A DNA stretch of 64,000 bases from Terriglobia bacterium (GTDB taxonomy: Bacteria > Acidobacteriota > Terriglobia > Acidiferrales > UBA7541). The stretch is from the NCBI GenBank assembly GCA_020073485.1, contig JAIQFB010000009.1:62001-126000 (forward strand), written 5' to 3'. The notes below the pieces were generated by a model, which worked only from the letters and a program-made list of their open reading frames with translations, searched no databases and was not told the origin of the DNA. This document shows, piece after piece, positions 1 to 10,320 of this stretch. The position numbers and the translations under genes are program-made. How positions within the stretch are numbered: the stretch's first letter is position 1; every line of letters begins with the position of its first letter.

Positions 1-2
1 GC

Positions 3-1832
3 GCAAGTGAGCGCCTCGATGCCGTGATCACCGCGATTGTCGTGGACCCGCGCGATTCGCAAGTACTGTTTGCGTCGTCCTGGACGCGCGACTCGGTCGC
101 GGGGGGCGGGGTATTTCGCAGCGCGGACGGCGGCAAGACCTGGACCGAGGCGGGCCTTGCCGGACAGGCCGTGCGTGCACTGGGCATGGCGCCCTCCGAT
201 CCCAACGTGCTTGTGGCCGGGACGCTGGACGGCGTGTACCGCTCGGTTGATGGATCGAAATCGTGGGAGCGAATTTCTCCCGAGCATCACGAGGAACTCC
301 GCAATCTGGATTCGCTGGCCATCGATCCGCGCGATCCGCGGACCATTTATGCCGGAACGTTTCATCTCCCCTGGAAAACCACCGATGGCGGGCACACCTG
401 GCGTCCCATTCATGATGGCATGATCGATGACTCGGACGTAATGAGCCTTTTGATCGACAGTCCCCATCCCGGGCGCCTCTACGCCAGCGCCTGTTCGGGG
501 ATCTACCGCAGCGATGATGGCGCCGCGCAATGGAGAAAGATCCAGGGCATTCCCTACACCGCGCGCCGCACCTACGCGATCATCGAGGATCCCTCGAATC
601 CGGACCGCGTGTATGCCGCGACTTCGGAAGGACTGTGGAAGACGGAAGATGCCGGAAAAGACTGGCGGCGAACCACCCCCGAGACCTGGGTGGTGAACAC
701 CGTGGCGGTCGCCGCGGGCCATCCTGGGCGCGTACTGATCGGCACCGAGGAGTTTGGGATGCTCGCGAGCGACGATTCCGGCGAGCATTTTCAGGATGCC
801 AACGACGGATTTTTTCACCGGCAAATTCTGGCCCTTGCAGCCGACGAGGCGCATCCGGGACGCATCCTGGCCGTGCTGGCACATGCCCCGGAACCAGTCC
901 TTGTCACCGACGATGACGGCAAGTCCTGGAAGCCTCTCGCGCCGGGCTTGCAGACAGGGCAGGTCCTTCGTGTGTATGCGTCGCCGGAGGGCTGGTGGAT
1001 GTCACTGGCCGGCGGCGGACTGATGAAATATGACGTCCAACGCAAGGCCTGGGCGCGCGCCGGATCGTCCGTCAAAGAGGCCGCAGGCGGTTCGGTGACG
1101 TCATTTGCGCGTGCTTCCGGTGGCCCGCGCAACGGGATAGCGGGCGGGCAGAATCTTCAGCAGATTGTCAACGAAATGGCCTTCAGCTCGAACGCGTGGT
1201 ATGCGGCTACGGACGCGGGATTGTACTGGTCCTCGGATCGAGGCAGAACCTGGACCCCGAAACCCATAGGGCCGCTCACCACGCTGCCGGTGCAATCCGT
1301 GCGCGTTTCACCGGACGGAGAAAGGATCTGGGTGGTGTCGTTGCGGGGGCTTGTATTTTCCATGGACGGCGGGAAGTCATGGTCCTGGCATGACTTACCG
1401 CTAAGCTCCGGCGGGACCCTTTCCCTGGAATTGGACCGTGACGACCCAAGCACGATGATCGCAAGGGCGCACAATGGGCTTTATATTTCGCGCGACGCCG
1501 GGAGCACCTGGCAGCAGGCCGGGGCGGGCCTGCCCGCGACGCCGGTGCAGGATTTTGCGGCCTCCGAAGGTGTTTTTCTGGCGTCCATGCGCACCGGCGG
1601 GCTGTACGTCTCGTCTGACGCCGGCCGGACGTGGACGCGCCTGGCTGGCACGCTGGGCGAGGGCTTCTTCCCGGCGATCCTGCGGGAAGGCCATGCCGGA
1701 GTCATCTTCGCTGCCTCCGCCACAGAGGGGCTATATTCGATCCAGTGGAGCAATTCCGCGTCAGCCGGGACAAATGCTGCGGGCGCGAACGGCGCCGCGA
1801 GCTCCAAAATGTCACGTAATGTTCCAAATTGA
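3..1832 (+). CDS. BNR/YCF48-like beta-propeller repeat protein, 5' end outside window
   Basis: The frame is open to the left edge: codons before the GTG at 24 read ASERLDA and continue the repeat pattern, so the true start lies outside the window. The protein consists of repeats of the type DPRDPRTIYAGT followed by a glycine and KTTDGGHTW, that is, an Asp-Pro strand, a Y/V-A-x-T strand and an S/T-x-D-x-G-x-T-W Asp-box. This is the pattern of sialidase/BNR, YCF48 and sortilin-type propellers. At least ten blades are visible over about 600 residues. The C-terminus is a short Ala/Asn/Ser tail. The N-terminus is missing, so export cannot be judged, though such proteins are usually secreted. No catalytic function can be assigned. 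The next gene starts 213 bases downstream behind its own promoter. Confidence 0.8.
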   Translation, partial: ASERLDAVITAIVVDPRDSQVLFASSWTRDSVAGGGVFRSADGGKTWTEAGLAGQAVRALGMAPSDPNVLVAGTLDGVYRSVDGSKSWERISPEHHEELRNLDSLAIDPRDPRTIYAGTFHLPWKTTDGGHTWRPIHDGMIDDSDVMSLLIDSPHPGRLYASACSGIYRSDDGAAQWRKIQGIPYTARRTYAIIEDPSNPDRVYAATSEGLWKTEDAGKDWRRTTPETWVVNTVAVAAGHPGRVLIGTEEFGMLASDDSGEHFQDANDGFFHRQILALAADEAHPGRILAVLAHAPEPVLVTDDDGKSWKPLAPGLQTGQVLRVYASPEGWWMSLAGGGLMKYDVQRKAWARAGSSVKEAAGGSVTSFARASGGPRNGIAGGQNLQQIVNEMAFSSNAWYAATDAGLYWSSDRGRTWTPKPIGPLTTLPVQSVRVSPDGERIWVVSLRGLVFSMDGGKSWSWHDLPLSSGGTLSLELDRDDPSTMIARAHNGLYISRDAGSTWQQAGAGLPATPVQDFAASEGVFLASMRTGGLYVSSDAGRTWTRLAGTLGEGFFPAILREGHAGVIFAASATEGLYSIQWSNSASAGTNAAGANGAASSKMSRNVPN

Positions 1833-2002
1833 ACCGCAAGCGATTCCCATTCTTGCTTTACACTGCGCGGGAAGGACTTCCCTGTTTTGAACCATGAAAC
1901 CGCTTGCATAATTTCCCGATTCGGCAATAGAATCACCCTCCAATAGATTGCGCGTGTCACGATAAGTGACTGTTCGCCGCAGGGTTATAGTTATCTCCTG
2001 AT

Positions 2003-2018
2003 TTGGCACACGCGTTGC
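2003..2018 (+). promoter_or_regulatory. sigma-54 (-24/-12) promoter
   Basis: The bases TTGGCAC (2003-2009), five spacer bases, then TTGC (2015-2018) match the RpoN consensus TTGGCAC-N5-TTGC exactly, with GG and GC ten bases apart. Transcription would start near 2030, about 16 bases before the ATG of the sigma-54 activator at 2046. A purine-rich ribosome site (agaagagg) lies between the two. The activator may therefore be expressed from a promoter of the class it controls. Confidence 0.75.
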
Positions 2019-2045
2019 TCCTAAATTGAGAAGAGGCGTCCAGCC

Positions 2046-3443
<1,398 letters not shown>

Positions 3444-3956
3444 GCCGGGCGTGTGCGCGCGACAATCGATGGAGCGTTCGCGCGTTTGCGAGACTGCGGC
3501 TTGCCGGGAATCTCCAGGAAGTCAGTTTGAAAGCCGCTTGAACGGGAAATCCGCGTCCTTCATAAAAGAAGATGTGAAGGATGTGCCACCCGAAATTGCA
3601 AATCCTCTTCGAAGAATGCCCCACCCGCCACCTCCATCCATTCAACCGGGGTTATGATTCGGTTCCGCAGGCACCAGATGCTTGTCTGCCGGGGCTGACC
3701 ATGGCGCGGCGGTTGATTGGCTTTTCGATGCCGGCGCGTTCTAACCCAGGATCGCGCATCGCACGGCCTGGCATTGCGACGCTGTGTTTTCCCCGCAAAA
3801 ACAGGCTCTTCGGAAGCGGTATGCGCCATTGTCACGATTTTCCCATCCGGGAAAGTCGCATTGCCGGAGTATCGGGATGGGAAATCGATGGCGACGCGCC
3901 GTCCCCCTCACCTTCTCTATCCCACTAATTTAGAGTGATTTACATAACCTCTCCCA
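3444..3956. other. Non-coding gap between regulator and kinase operon
   Basis: About 510 bases without a convincing gene. Open frames on both strands here are rich in Arg, Pro and Ser, have no ribosome site and show no recognisable domain. I see no clear hairpin terminator. The only signal is the sigma-54-like site at its right end. The length could allow upstream enhancer sites for the NtrC-type activator, but I could not identify a specific palindrome. Confidence 0.5.
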
Positions 3957-3972
3957 TTGGCCACTGCGATGC
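3957..3972 (+). promoter_or_regulatory. Probable sigma-54-like promoter
   Basis: TTGGCCA, five bases, then ATGC keeps the key GG-N10-GC geometry of a -24/-12 promoter (GG at 3959-3960, GC at 3971-3972) but deviates at the -24 CAC and at the first -12 base. The predicted start near 3984 falls just before the AGGAGA ribosome site (3985-3990) of the 38-codon gene at 3997, leaving a very short leader. It is weaker than the site at 2003. Its position before a kinase operon next to an RpoN activator supports it. Confidence 0.45.
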
Positions 3973-3996
3973 ATTACCCACTGCAGGAGATTTGCC

Positions 3997-4113
3997 ATGA
4001 TCCGTCACCTGTTCTTCCAAAACTACGACTTGATTTACAAGGCTGTGGCCGCACTGTTCACGATAGGCGCGGCGGGATTCCTAGCCTACCTGGTTCTGCA
4101 GGTTCGGTGGTAG
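3997..4113 (+). CDS. 38-aa single-pass membrane peptide
   Basis: ATG is preceded by a strong AGGAGA ribosome site (3985-3990, six-base gap), and the frame encodes 38 residues ending at TAG 4111-4113. The N-terminus MIRHLFFQNYDLIYK is followed by one hydrophobic helix (about 16-35, AVAALFTIGAAGFLAYLVLQ) and a short basic end (VRW). It lies seven bases before the hybrid kinase start, so the two are almost certainly co-transcribed and perhaps translationally linked. Small membrane peptides next to sensor kinases can modulate them, but here that is inference. I recognise no family. Confidence 0.75.
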   Translation: MIRHLFFQNYDLIYKAVAALFTIGAAGFLAYLVLQVRW

Positions 4114-4120
4114 GGGTCCG

Positions 4121-7100
4121 GTGGCCACATCCGGCTGGTTGCGAAAATGGAAGGGGGCGCGATCCGCGGAGGATCACGCGAGTGCGCTGGTGCGCGCGGC
4201 CACGGGGGGAGATTCCCTGGACCTGCTGCTTGACTTAGGCGTGCAGGCGCTGCTGGCAGCGGCGGATGCGGACCGGGCCGGGCTGTGGCTTGCAGGGGAC
4301 CGGCAGGGGGAATCGAGACGGGGCCGCGTGTTGGAGCGATCGCCGGGTCCCATCCCGGAACACTGGAAGCATCTGGATATATCGACGCCGTTCCTCCGGG
4401 CGGCGCTCGATAGCTCGGAACCTCTGCGGGTGGAAATCGGGCCCAATGAAACGATGCCGCACCTGGGGCCGCTGGCGGGGATGCGCACGGCGATCTGGAT
4501 CCCGCTGCGGACCAGGAACCATACATTCGGATTGGCCATGGCGGCGCATGTCCGGCATGCCGCGCATACGGATCTGGAGGCGTTGCGGGCGCGCGCCGAT
4601 GAGATTGCCCTGGCGGTCAGGCACCAGCGCGACTCGCGGCAGATGGAGCTTGCTTCGGAAGAGATTCGTGCGCAGACGCGGCTTTCGCGGGCGATTTTGT
4701 GTGGCGTATCGGCCGATTTCATTATTCCGCAGATCGCGCACACGGCTCGGCACCACCTGCGAGCGGAATTCATCGCCGTGGGACGCGGAAGCGAGCCTCC
4801 GGTATCGGGCGAAGGCTGGGACGGGCCCGTCGAATGGGCGACGGCGATCCGCCAGGGACCGCTGCTCGATCTGTGGCGAAAGGCCTATGAATCCGGGCAA
4901 TCGTGCGAGATCGCCGGGGATTCGATTCCGGCGCGGTCCGGCTCGCTGCTGGACTCTTCACACACGGCGCTTGAGCGCGTGGTGGCCATTCCCATCGAAG
5001 TCCGCAACCGCCCCGGGGGCGTCCTGATGGCAGGGCTCGAAGCTTCCGAAGGCTCTCCGGAAGACATTTCCAGACTCGAGCCCTACGCCCTGCTGGGCGC
5101 TTGCGCGCTGGATCAGGAAATTGTGCGGGGGGAGCGGACGTCGTTCAAGAAATTGCTGCGGAAAATGACCGAGGACAGCGGCGAGTGTCTGGTGGCCGTC
5201 GATGCCGGCGGGTTGGTGCGCGAAACCAGCCCGGCCGGCGCCGCACTGCTGTTCCCGCAACGCAGGCGCCGGGAGGAAACCCTGTTCGAGGATCTGTTTT
5301 CTCCGGATGCGCGCGATGCGGTGGCTGAATGGCGCCACCGGCTGGCTTCGGCCGACTCCGGGGAGGAATCGAGGCAAGAGCAGCCTCCCGCGGCGCTGGA
5401 GGCCCCGCTCGAGCAAGGCGGCGTGGTCCGGCTGCATCTGCGTGCCCAGATTGAAGGATTCGGAGGCGAGCCGAACCGGTGGGTGATCGCGCTGGAGGAC
5501 CGGGAGACGCGGCAGGCCCAAGTAGACACGGAAACGCGGCTGGAAACCGAAATCGCCGGACTGCTGGATTCCATCGAATCCGGGGTATTGGTGCTGGATG
5601 AATCGGGAAACATCCGCCTGGTGAGCGACCGGCTGGCAGCCATCCTGGGATTTGAAACCCGCCGCCTGCAGGAAATGGGAAACATCGAATCGTTGATCGA
5701 CCACGTGGTCGGGCAGTTCAGCCGACCGGCGGAAACGGCGGCGCGGTGGCGCGAGCATGTGCGCGCCGGCAACGAATCGAGCTGGGAGGAATTCGAGCTG
5801 ACGTGCCCTTCGCGCAAGATCGTGGAGCGGTTTGCGAAACCCCTGTACGGCCCTGATGGAGCGCGCCTCGGGTGGCTCGAGGTCTACCGCGACATCACCG
5901 GACAGCGGCTGATTCAGTCCAAGCTGCTGCAAACGGAAAAAATGGCCGCGCTCGGACAGCTCGTTTCCGGAATCGCGCACGAACTCAACAATCCTCTCAC
6001 CAGCATTCAGGGCTACGCGCAGATTCTGCTGGGGCGGCGCGGCGCTTCCGAACGCGCCGCCGACGCCCGGCGAATTTCGCTGGAAGCCGAGCGCGCCACG
6101 CGCATCGTCAAGAACCTTCTGTTGTTTTCGCGCGAGACCAAACCGGAGCGCCGCGCCGTCAATCTGAACGAAGTGATCGAGCGGACGCTTTCGCTTCGAT
6201 CGTACGAATTGAAACTGGAAAACATCGACGTGGAACTCGCACTCGATCCCGGCTTGCCGAATACCCTGGCCGATGCGGCGCAACTCCAGCAGGTGGTCCT
6301 CAATCTGGTGGTCAACGCCGAACAAGCGATCGCGCTGGAGCGCGGGGAAGATTCCCGGCGCGGTCACATACAGCTTCGCACGCGGCGCCTGCCGGGCGAC
6401 CGCATTTCCATGGAAGTGTCCGATGACGGTCCGGGAATATCGCCCGAAGTGGTCTCGCGGATTTTCGACCCGTTTTTTACCACCAAGCCGGTGGGCGTGG
6501 GCACCGGCCTAGGGCTTTCCATCGTGTACGGCATCATTCAGGAACACGGAGGAGAAGTCAGCGTAGAAAGCCATCCGAGCCAGGGAGCCATTCTCACTGT
6601 TGAGCTTCCGGCGTTGCCGGTAACCGGCTTTGATTTCGCGGCCGCCGCAGAGCCCTCCATCGCGCCGCACACGGCCAGAATTTTTCCGATGTCGCCCCCG
6701 GGCCGTCCGGCGGCGCGGGCCGAACGCATCCTGGTGGTGGAAGACGAACCGACCGTGGCGCAACTGATCGCCGACGTGATGACCGAAGAGGGTCACGTGG
6801 TCGAGACGCTGCTGGACAGCCGCGAGGCGCTGGCTCGCCTCGAGGAAACGAACTACGACCTGGTCATCTGCGATTTGAAAATGCCGCACCTGGACGGGCC
6901 GGGAATTTATCGCGCGCTGGTGCAGCGCGGGAATCCGGCGCAGCACCGGATTTTGTTTGTCACCGGCGACACCATGAGCCCGCGCACCACCGAGTTTCTG
7001 AAGTCCAGCGGCCTGCCCTATCTGGCCAAGCCGTTTCTGGTGGAAGAATTGAACGAGGCGGTGCGCCACGCGCTTGCCGCCGCGCCGGCCGGCGATCAGA

Positions 7101-7147
7101 CCGCCGCCCGGCAGGATTGGCCGCGTGCCATTGCGAGGGAACAATGA
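4121..7147 (+). CDS. Hybrid sensor histidine kinase with C-terminal receiver
   Basis: This 1008-aa protein starts at GTG, seven bases after the preceding small gene. It has no membrane segment and appears cytoplasmic. Order: two GAF-like regions (about 20-165 and 190-345), two PAS-like regions (about 350-460 and 480-605), and a HisKA domain with His620 in GIAHELNNPLTSIQGYAQIL. The HATPase has N-box VVLNLVVNAEQAI, G1 SDDGPGIS, F-box DPFFTTK and G2 GTGLGLSIV. A receiver (about 870-990) has acidic EDE, Asp918 in VICDLKMP and Lys in LAKPF. It would autophosphorylate and can pass phosphate to its own receiver. The stop overlaps the ATG of the next gene (ATGA), giving translational coupling. It is a plausible partner of the NtrC-type regulator at 2046. 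Confidence 0.93.
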   Translation: MATSGWLRKWKGARSAEDHASALVRAATGGDSLDLLLDLGVQALLAAADADRAGLWLAGDRQGESRRGRVLERSPGPIPEHWKHLDISTPFLRAALDSSEPLRVEIGPNETMPHLGPLAGMRTAIWIPLRTRNHTFGLAMAAHVRHAAHTDLEALRARADEIALAVRHQRDSRQMELASEEIRAQTRLSRAILCGVSADFIIPQIAHTARHHLRAEFIAVGRGSEPPVSGEGWDGPVEWATAIRQGPLLDLWRKAYESGQSCEIAGDSIPARSGSLLDSSHTALERVVAIPIEVRNRPGGVLMAGLEASEGSPEDISRLEPYALLGACALDQEIVRGERTSFKKLLRKMTEDSGECLVAVDAGGLVRETSPAGAALLFPQRRRREETLFEDLFSPDARDAVAEWRHRLASADSGEESRQEQPPAALEAPLEQGGVVRLHLRAQIEGFGGEPNRWVIALEDRETRQAQVDTETRLETEIAGLLDSIESGVLVLDESGNIRLVSDRLAAILGFETRRLQEMGNIESLIDHVVGQFSRPAETAARWREHVRAGNESSWEEFELTCPSRKIVERFAKPLYGPDGARLGWLEVYRDITGQRLIQSKLLQTEKMAALGQLVSGIAHELNNPLTSIQGYAQILLGRRGASERAADARRISLEAERATRIVKNLLLFSRETKPERRAVNLNEVIERTLSLRSYELKLENIDVELALDPGLPNTLADAAQLQQVVLNLVVNAEQAIALERGEDSRRGHIQLRTRRLPGDRISMEVSDDGPGISPEVVSRIFDPFFTTKPVGVGTGLGLSIVYGIIQEHGGEVSVESHPSQGAILTVELPALPVTGFDFAAAAEPSIAPHTARIFPMSPPGRPAARAERILVVEDEPTVAQLIADVMTEEGHVVETLLDSREALARLEETNYDLVICDLKMPHLDGPGIYRALVQRGNPAQHRILFVTGDTMSPRTTEFLKSSGLPYLAKPFLVEELNEAVRHALAAAPAGDQTAARQDWPRAIAREQ

Positions 7148-7791
7148 ATTCCGTGAGACGTACGATTTTCATGATCAGCGCCGATGCAACGACGGCGCAG
7201 GCGTGCATCGATGAGCTTGCCGCTTTCGGCGAACGCTACCGCACACAGCTGGCGAATTCGGTGGAAAAGGCGCGCAAGGCGTTCGGGAAAATGCCGCCCT
7301 CGATCATATTCCTGGATCAATCCGCGATCGATACCCAGCATAGCGACGAATCCCTGGCGTCGGCCGTCGCCGCGCTGGCGGAAATCGCTCCCGTAGTGGT
7401 GGCCGGGACGCCGGAACGGCAAGGCGACCTGGCGTTCCTGATCACCGCGGGCGCGGTGGATTTTGTGGCGCGCACGGGCAATTTCTTGCCCATCGTCGCG
7501 GGCATGCTGGACCGCCGCGTGCGCATGGCCGAGCGCGTCGCCGGAATGGTGCAGTTCCCGCACGACGAATTGGCGGGCGATTTCGGGGAAATTCTCCGCC
7601 ACGAAGTGAACAATCCGCTGACCGGAATTCTTGGCAACACCGAACTTCTACTCGCGCGGCGCGACCGCCTGCCGCCCGGCGCCATCGAGCGCCTGCAAAC
7701 GATCGCCGAGCTGGCCGTGCGCCTGCGCGAAACCGTGCGGCGCCTGTCCAATGCCTGGGAGGAACGGCACGAGCATGCAAGGCCGGCGTGA
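7144..7791 (+). CDS. Receiver-like/HisKA protein lacking the ATPase domain
   Basis: The ATG at 7144 overlaps the stop of the hybrid kinase (ATGA) and has a GAGGGA ribosome site. The frame is open further upstream, but that extension would lie inside the kinase gene. The 215-aa product has an N-terminal alpha/beta receiver-like half (TIFMISAD, SIIFLDQS, VVVAGTPE, GAVDFVAR) without the canonical acidic pair and lysine. The second half is a HisKA-like helical hairpin with His153 in LRHEVNNPLTGILGNTELL. It ends about 60 residues later with no N, G1 or G2 box, so it cannot bind ATP like a kinase. It could be a dimerising phosphotransfer or scaffold partner of the adjacent kinase. The structure is visible; the role is inferred. 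Confidence 0.8.
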   Translation: MNSVRRTIFMISADATTAQACIDELAAFGERYRTQLANSVEKARKAFGKMPPSIIFLDQSAIDTQHSDESLASAVAALAEIAPVVVAGTPERQGDLAFLITAGAVDFVARTGNFLPIVAGMLDRRVRMAERVAGMVQFPHDELAGDFGEILRHEVNNPLTGILGNTELLLARRDRLPPGAIERLQTIAELAVRLRETVRRLSNAWEERHEHARPA

Positions 7792-7871
7792 GCATGAGGC
7801 AAAGAAGAAACCGGATTGGGCGCACACACTCCTCCTTGCTTCTTTACCTCCCTGCCTCTTTGCCCCTTGCT

Positions 7872-9083
7872 TCAAGTCCTGAACAGCACGTCTTCGCTTT
7901 GAAAAAGTTTTACGGCGATGGCAATCGCGGCAGCGGCGTAGACGCTGGAGGACACGAAAATCAGCGCGATGTAATTCCAGTGATAGGTGCCGGTGATGAT
8001 TTCCTTGCTGACCAGGCTGGTGTTGAGGACCGGCACGAGCGCCAGTTTGGCATTGAGATCAACGCCGGGGATCATCGCGGCCACCGCAGGCAGGACCACG
8101 ACGATCATGAGCGGTGAAAGGTAGCTCTGGGCTTCCTTGAAACTTTTCGCGAAAAGAGAAATTGCCAGCAGGGCCGCGGAAAAAAATACCGCGAGAGGAA
8201 AAACGACGAGAAAAATGGATGCGACTGCTTTTCCCGAGATGGTGATTTGCATGGCGGTATCGGCGGCTCCATGCGCCACGCCGAGCAGCAGTTTCTTTCC
8301 CGCCCCGAAGGAAACGGCCATCGAGGAGAGAGCCAGCACCGCGGTCGCCACCGAAGCGGTGAGAACCATCAGGAATTTTCCGAGGACCAGATGGGTGCGT
8401 GAAATCGGGCTGCACAGGATCGTTTCGATCGTGCCGCGTTCCTTTTCGCCCGCGGTCAGGTCCATGGCCGGATACATCGCGCCGGTCAGGCACAGCAAGA
8501 TGACGAAATAGGGGACCAGCCCGCCCAAGACCGCTCCGCCTACCTTTTCGGGAGGGGCCACATTCTGCTCCTTGATGGTGAACGGCTGGATCAGGCTTTC
8601 GGGGAGCTGGCGCGCCCGCAGATTTTGCTGGACGGTCTGGTCCCGCAAGTCGCGAAAGAATTTTTGCAGGCGGTCCGCGCCGAAACCCGATTTTATTTCT
8701 CCTTCGTACATGTAGATCTTCACGGTCATGGGCTCGCCGGCCGCGAGCTTCGCGTCGAAACCTTCGGGGATATCGACGGCGGCGCGAATCTGCTTGTTGG
8801 AAATTTCCTCGGCGTAATCGGGTTTTTCGGGAACGATGTTCACCTGCTTTAGTTGTTCGAGCTGCTTTCGCACGTTGGGCGAATCGTGTCCGCCGAGGAT
8901 CATCACCTTCGGAACTTCTTCCATGGCCCGGCCCACCTGGCTCACCAGGACGCCTCCGATCCCGATGGTCAGCAGGGGCATCACGAAGATGGGGACGACG
9001 ATCATGGAGATCACGGTCCGGCGATCGCGCAGCGAATCGATGAGTTCCTTGCGGTAGACGATGCCGATGTTGCGGAGGCTCAT
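7872..9083 (-). CDS. ABC-2 type transporter permease, NatB-like
   Basis: The chosen start MSLRNIGIVYRKELIDSLRDRRTV is typical of NatB/ABC-2 permeases: a cytoplasmic N-terminus followed by a first helix (ISMIVVPIFVMPLLTIGIGG). The ATG overlaps the stop of the ATPase gene by four bases. After a long extracytoplasmic domain (about 50-225), five or six helices follow in the C-terminal half, including PYFVILLCLTGAMYPAMDLTAGEKERGTIETILCSP, the conserved EKERGT.E.LL region of this family. The product is 403 aa. With the ATPase it forms a complete exporter of the Na+/drug/lipid type; the substrate is unknown. It converges on the kinase fragment gene with an 80-base gap. Confidence 0.9.
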   Translation of the reverse strand: MSLRNIGIVYRKELIDSLRDRRTVISMIVVPIFVMPLLTIGIGGVLVSQVGRAMEEVPKVMILGGHDSPNVRKQLEQLKQVNIVPEKPDYAEEISNKQIRAAVDIPEGFDAKLAAGEPMTVKIYMYEGEIKSGFGADRLQKFFRDLRDQTVQQNLRARQLPESLIQPFTIKEQNVAPPEKVGGAVLGGLVPYFVILLCLTGAMYPAMDLTAGEKERGTIETILCSPISRTHLVLGKFLMVLTASVATAVLALSSMAVSFGAGKKLLLGVAHGAADTAMQITISGKAVASIFLVVFPLAVFFSAALLAISLFAKSFKEAQSYLSPLMIVVVLPAVAAMIPGVDLNAKLALVPVLNTSLVSKEIITGTYHWNYIALIFVSSSVYAAAAIAIAVKLFQSEDVLFRT

Positions 9084-9811
9084 GACTCCACGACCTTCAC
9101 GAAGATATCCTCCAGATCCTGCAGGGCGAACCTGCGGCGCAGTTCGGCGAGAGTGCCTTCGGCCATTAGCTTGCCGTTGTGGATGATGCCGATATGGTCG
9201 CACAGCTTTTCGACTTCACTCATCACGTGGGTGGAAAAGATGACGGTCTTGCCGGCGTCGCGGCACTCGCGGATGAATCCGGCGATGGTGCGCGCGGCCA
9301 TGACGTCCAGGCCCACGGTGGGTTCGTCGAAGATCATCACCGAGGGATCGTGCACCAATGTGCGGGCAATGGAAACTTTTTGTTTCATTCCGGTGGAAAG
9401 CTTGTCGCAGCGTCGGTCGCGAAACTCGTTCATTTCCAGGCGCTCAAAAATGGTGTCGATTCGGCAGCGAAGGGAGGATTCATCCATGCCGTGCAGGCGG
9501 CCGAAATACTGCACCATCTCGAAGGCGGAGAGACGACCGTACAGGGCGGTGGCGGTGGAAAGAAAGCCAACGCACGCGCGGACTTTTTCGGGTTCCTTGT
9601 TGACGTCGTGGCCGGCGACGATGGCGGTTCCTTCGGTGGGCGCGAGAATCGTGGCCAGCATGCGCAGTGTGGTGGTCTTGCCCGCGCCGTTGGCGCCCAG
9701 TAGACCGTAAATCTCGCCGGGCCGGCATGTGAAACTAATCCCGTCCACGGCCGGAAGCGTGCCGCGCTTTTTGTCCCGGAACCTCTTTACCAGATGTTGC
9801 GCTTCAATCAT
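9080..9811 (-). CDS. ABC transporter ATP-binding protein, NatA-like
   Basis: This 243-aa protein is a single nucleotide-binding domain: Walker A GANGAGKTT, signature LSTGMKQKVSIA, Walker B VMIFDEPTVGLD and the H-loop STHVM. The degenerate signature (LSTGMKQK rather than LSGGQ) is usual in the CcmA/NatA branch. The gene overlaps the permease by four bases (ATGA), so the two products should be made in equal amounts and pair. The start MIEAQHLVKRF fits the family. It is transcribed away from the efflux operon at 10475 and belongs to a different ABC subfamily from MacB, so it is unlikely to energise that operon. Confidence 0.94.
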   Translation of the reverse strand: MIEAQHLVKRFRDKKRGTLPAVDGISFTCRPGEIYGLLGANGAGKTTTLRMLATILAPTEGTAIVAGHDVNKEPEKVRACVGFLSTATALYGRLSAFEMVQYFGRLHGMDESSLRCRIDTIFERLEMNEFRDRRCDKLSTGMKQKVSIARTLVHDPSVMIFDEPTVGLDVMAARTIAGFIRECRDAGKTVIFSTHVMSEVEKLCDHIGIIHNGKLMAEGTLAELRRRFALQDLEDIFVKVVES

Positions 9812-9952
9812 TCCGTCTCATTTTCCGGATTGCGCTGCATGCCCGGGCGCGACCGCGCCGCCAAAACCGGTATCGGTTTGGCGCAGATTGTAGCCGAACG
9901 GAAGACGGAATGGCACACAGCAGGAATGAAATTCGAGGCGCGAAGCCCGAGC

Positions 9953-10117
9953 CTAGCCCTTGTGGCAGTTGGGGCACTGCTTGGCGTCGAAATTTTCCGG
10001 CGTAACACGAAACATGTTGTTACACTGGATGCAAACGCGATGCAGAACGGGCTGCCCAGGCGTCGGAGCTTCCAGTTTGTGAGCATGAGGCTGCGTCGGT
10101 GCAGGTTCATTTGCCAT
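9953..10117 (-). CDS. Small zinc-ribbon protein, 54 aa
   Basis: This short gene encodes a flexible Pro/His-rich N-terminus (MANEPAPTQPHAHKLEAPTP) and a compact C-terminal zinc ribbon with CIQC and CPNC pairs separated by about 17 residues, ending HKG. The four cysteines and the regular hydrophobic pattern (VCIQCNNMFRV, NFDAKQCPNCH) argue that it is real. No strong ribosome site is visible before the ATG. It is monocistronic and lies upstream of the ABC exporter pair in the same direction. A role in nucleic-acid or protein binding is only a guess. The unannotated stretch to its right (10118-10265) shows nothing clear. Confidence 0.6.
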   Translation of the reverse strand: MANEPAPTQPHAHKLEAPTPGQPVLHRVCIQCNNMFRVTPENFDAKQCPNCHKG

Positions 10118-10265
10118 GGGGAAATTCTAGCACAGCAGCAGGCAACTCGACAGGAGTGGCACGCACCGGGTATCCAGTTGGCAGCATCCTGCGTGGGGAT
10201 TGGCGCATCCTAGAGGGTGTAGTCGGAGGTGAGGGTTGCCTCGCTCGTTTGCTGCCCGAAACTTT

Positions 10266-10286
10266 GTTAAAATGCCGCGTTTTAAC
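10266..10286. promoter_or_regulatory. 21-base palindrome, candidate operator
   Basis: GTTAAAA, seven bases, then TTTTAAC is a perfect 7-bp inverted repeat about 190 bases before the efflux adaptor gene. The AT-rich arms stand out in this GC-rich DNA, and the geometry suits a dimeric repressor such as a TetR or MarR type. No regulator gene is adjacent, so the ligand is unknown. Confidence 0.4.
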
Positions 10287-10320
10287 CCGGCCGGCAGGAC
10301 GTGGCAGAGCCGGACGTGAC

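Noticed and set aside
3581-3928. 115-codon frame in the gap before the kinase operon
   Set aside because: No ribosome site, Pro/Arg/Ser-rich, and no domain; judged non-coding.
7792-7871. Rho-independent terminator between the kinase fragment and the ABC permease gene
   Set aside because: Only a weak GGCAAAGA/TCTTTGCC pairing across a pyrimidine-rich stretch; too long a loop and no T-run next to a GC stem.
9080-9811. NatA-like ATPase as the missing engine of the efflux operon
   Set aside because: It is coupled by a four-base overlap to its own ABC-2 permease, lies on the other strand and belongs to a different subfamily from MacB.
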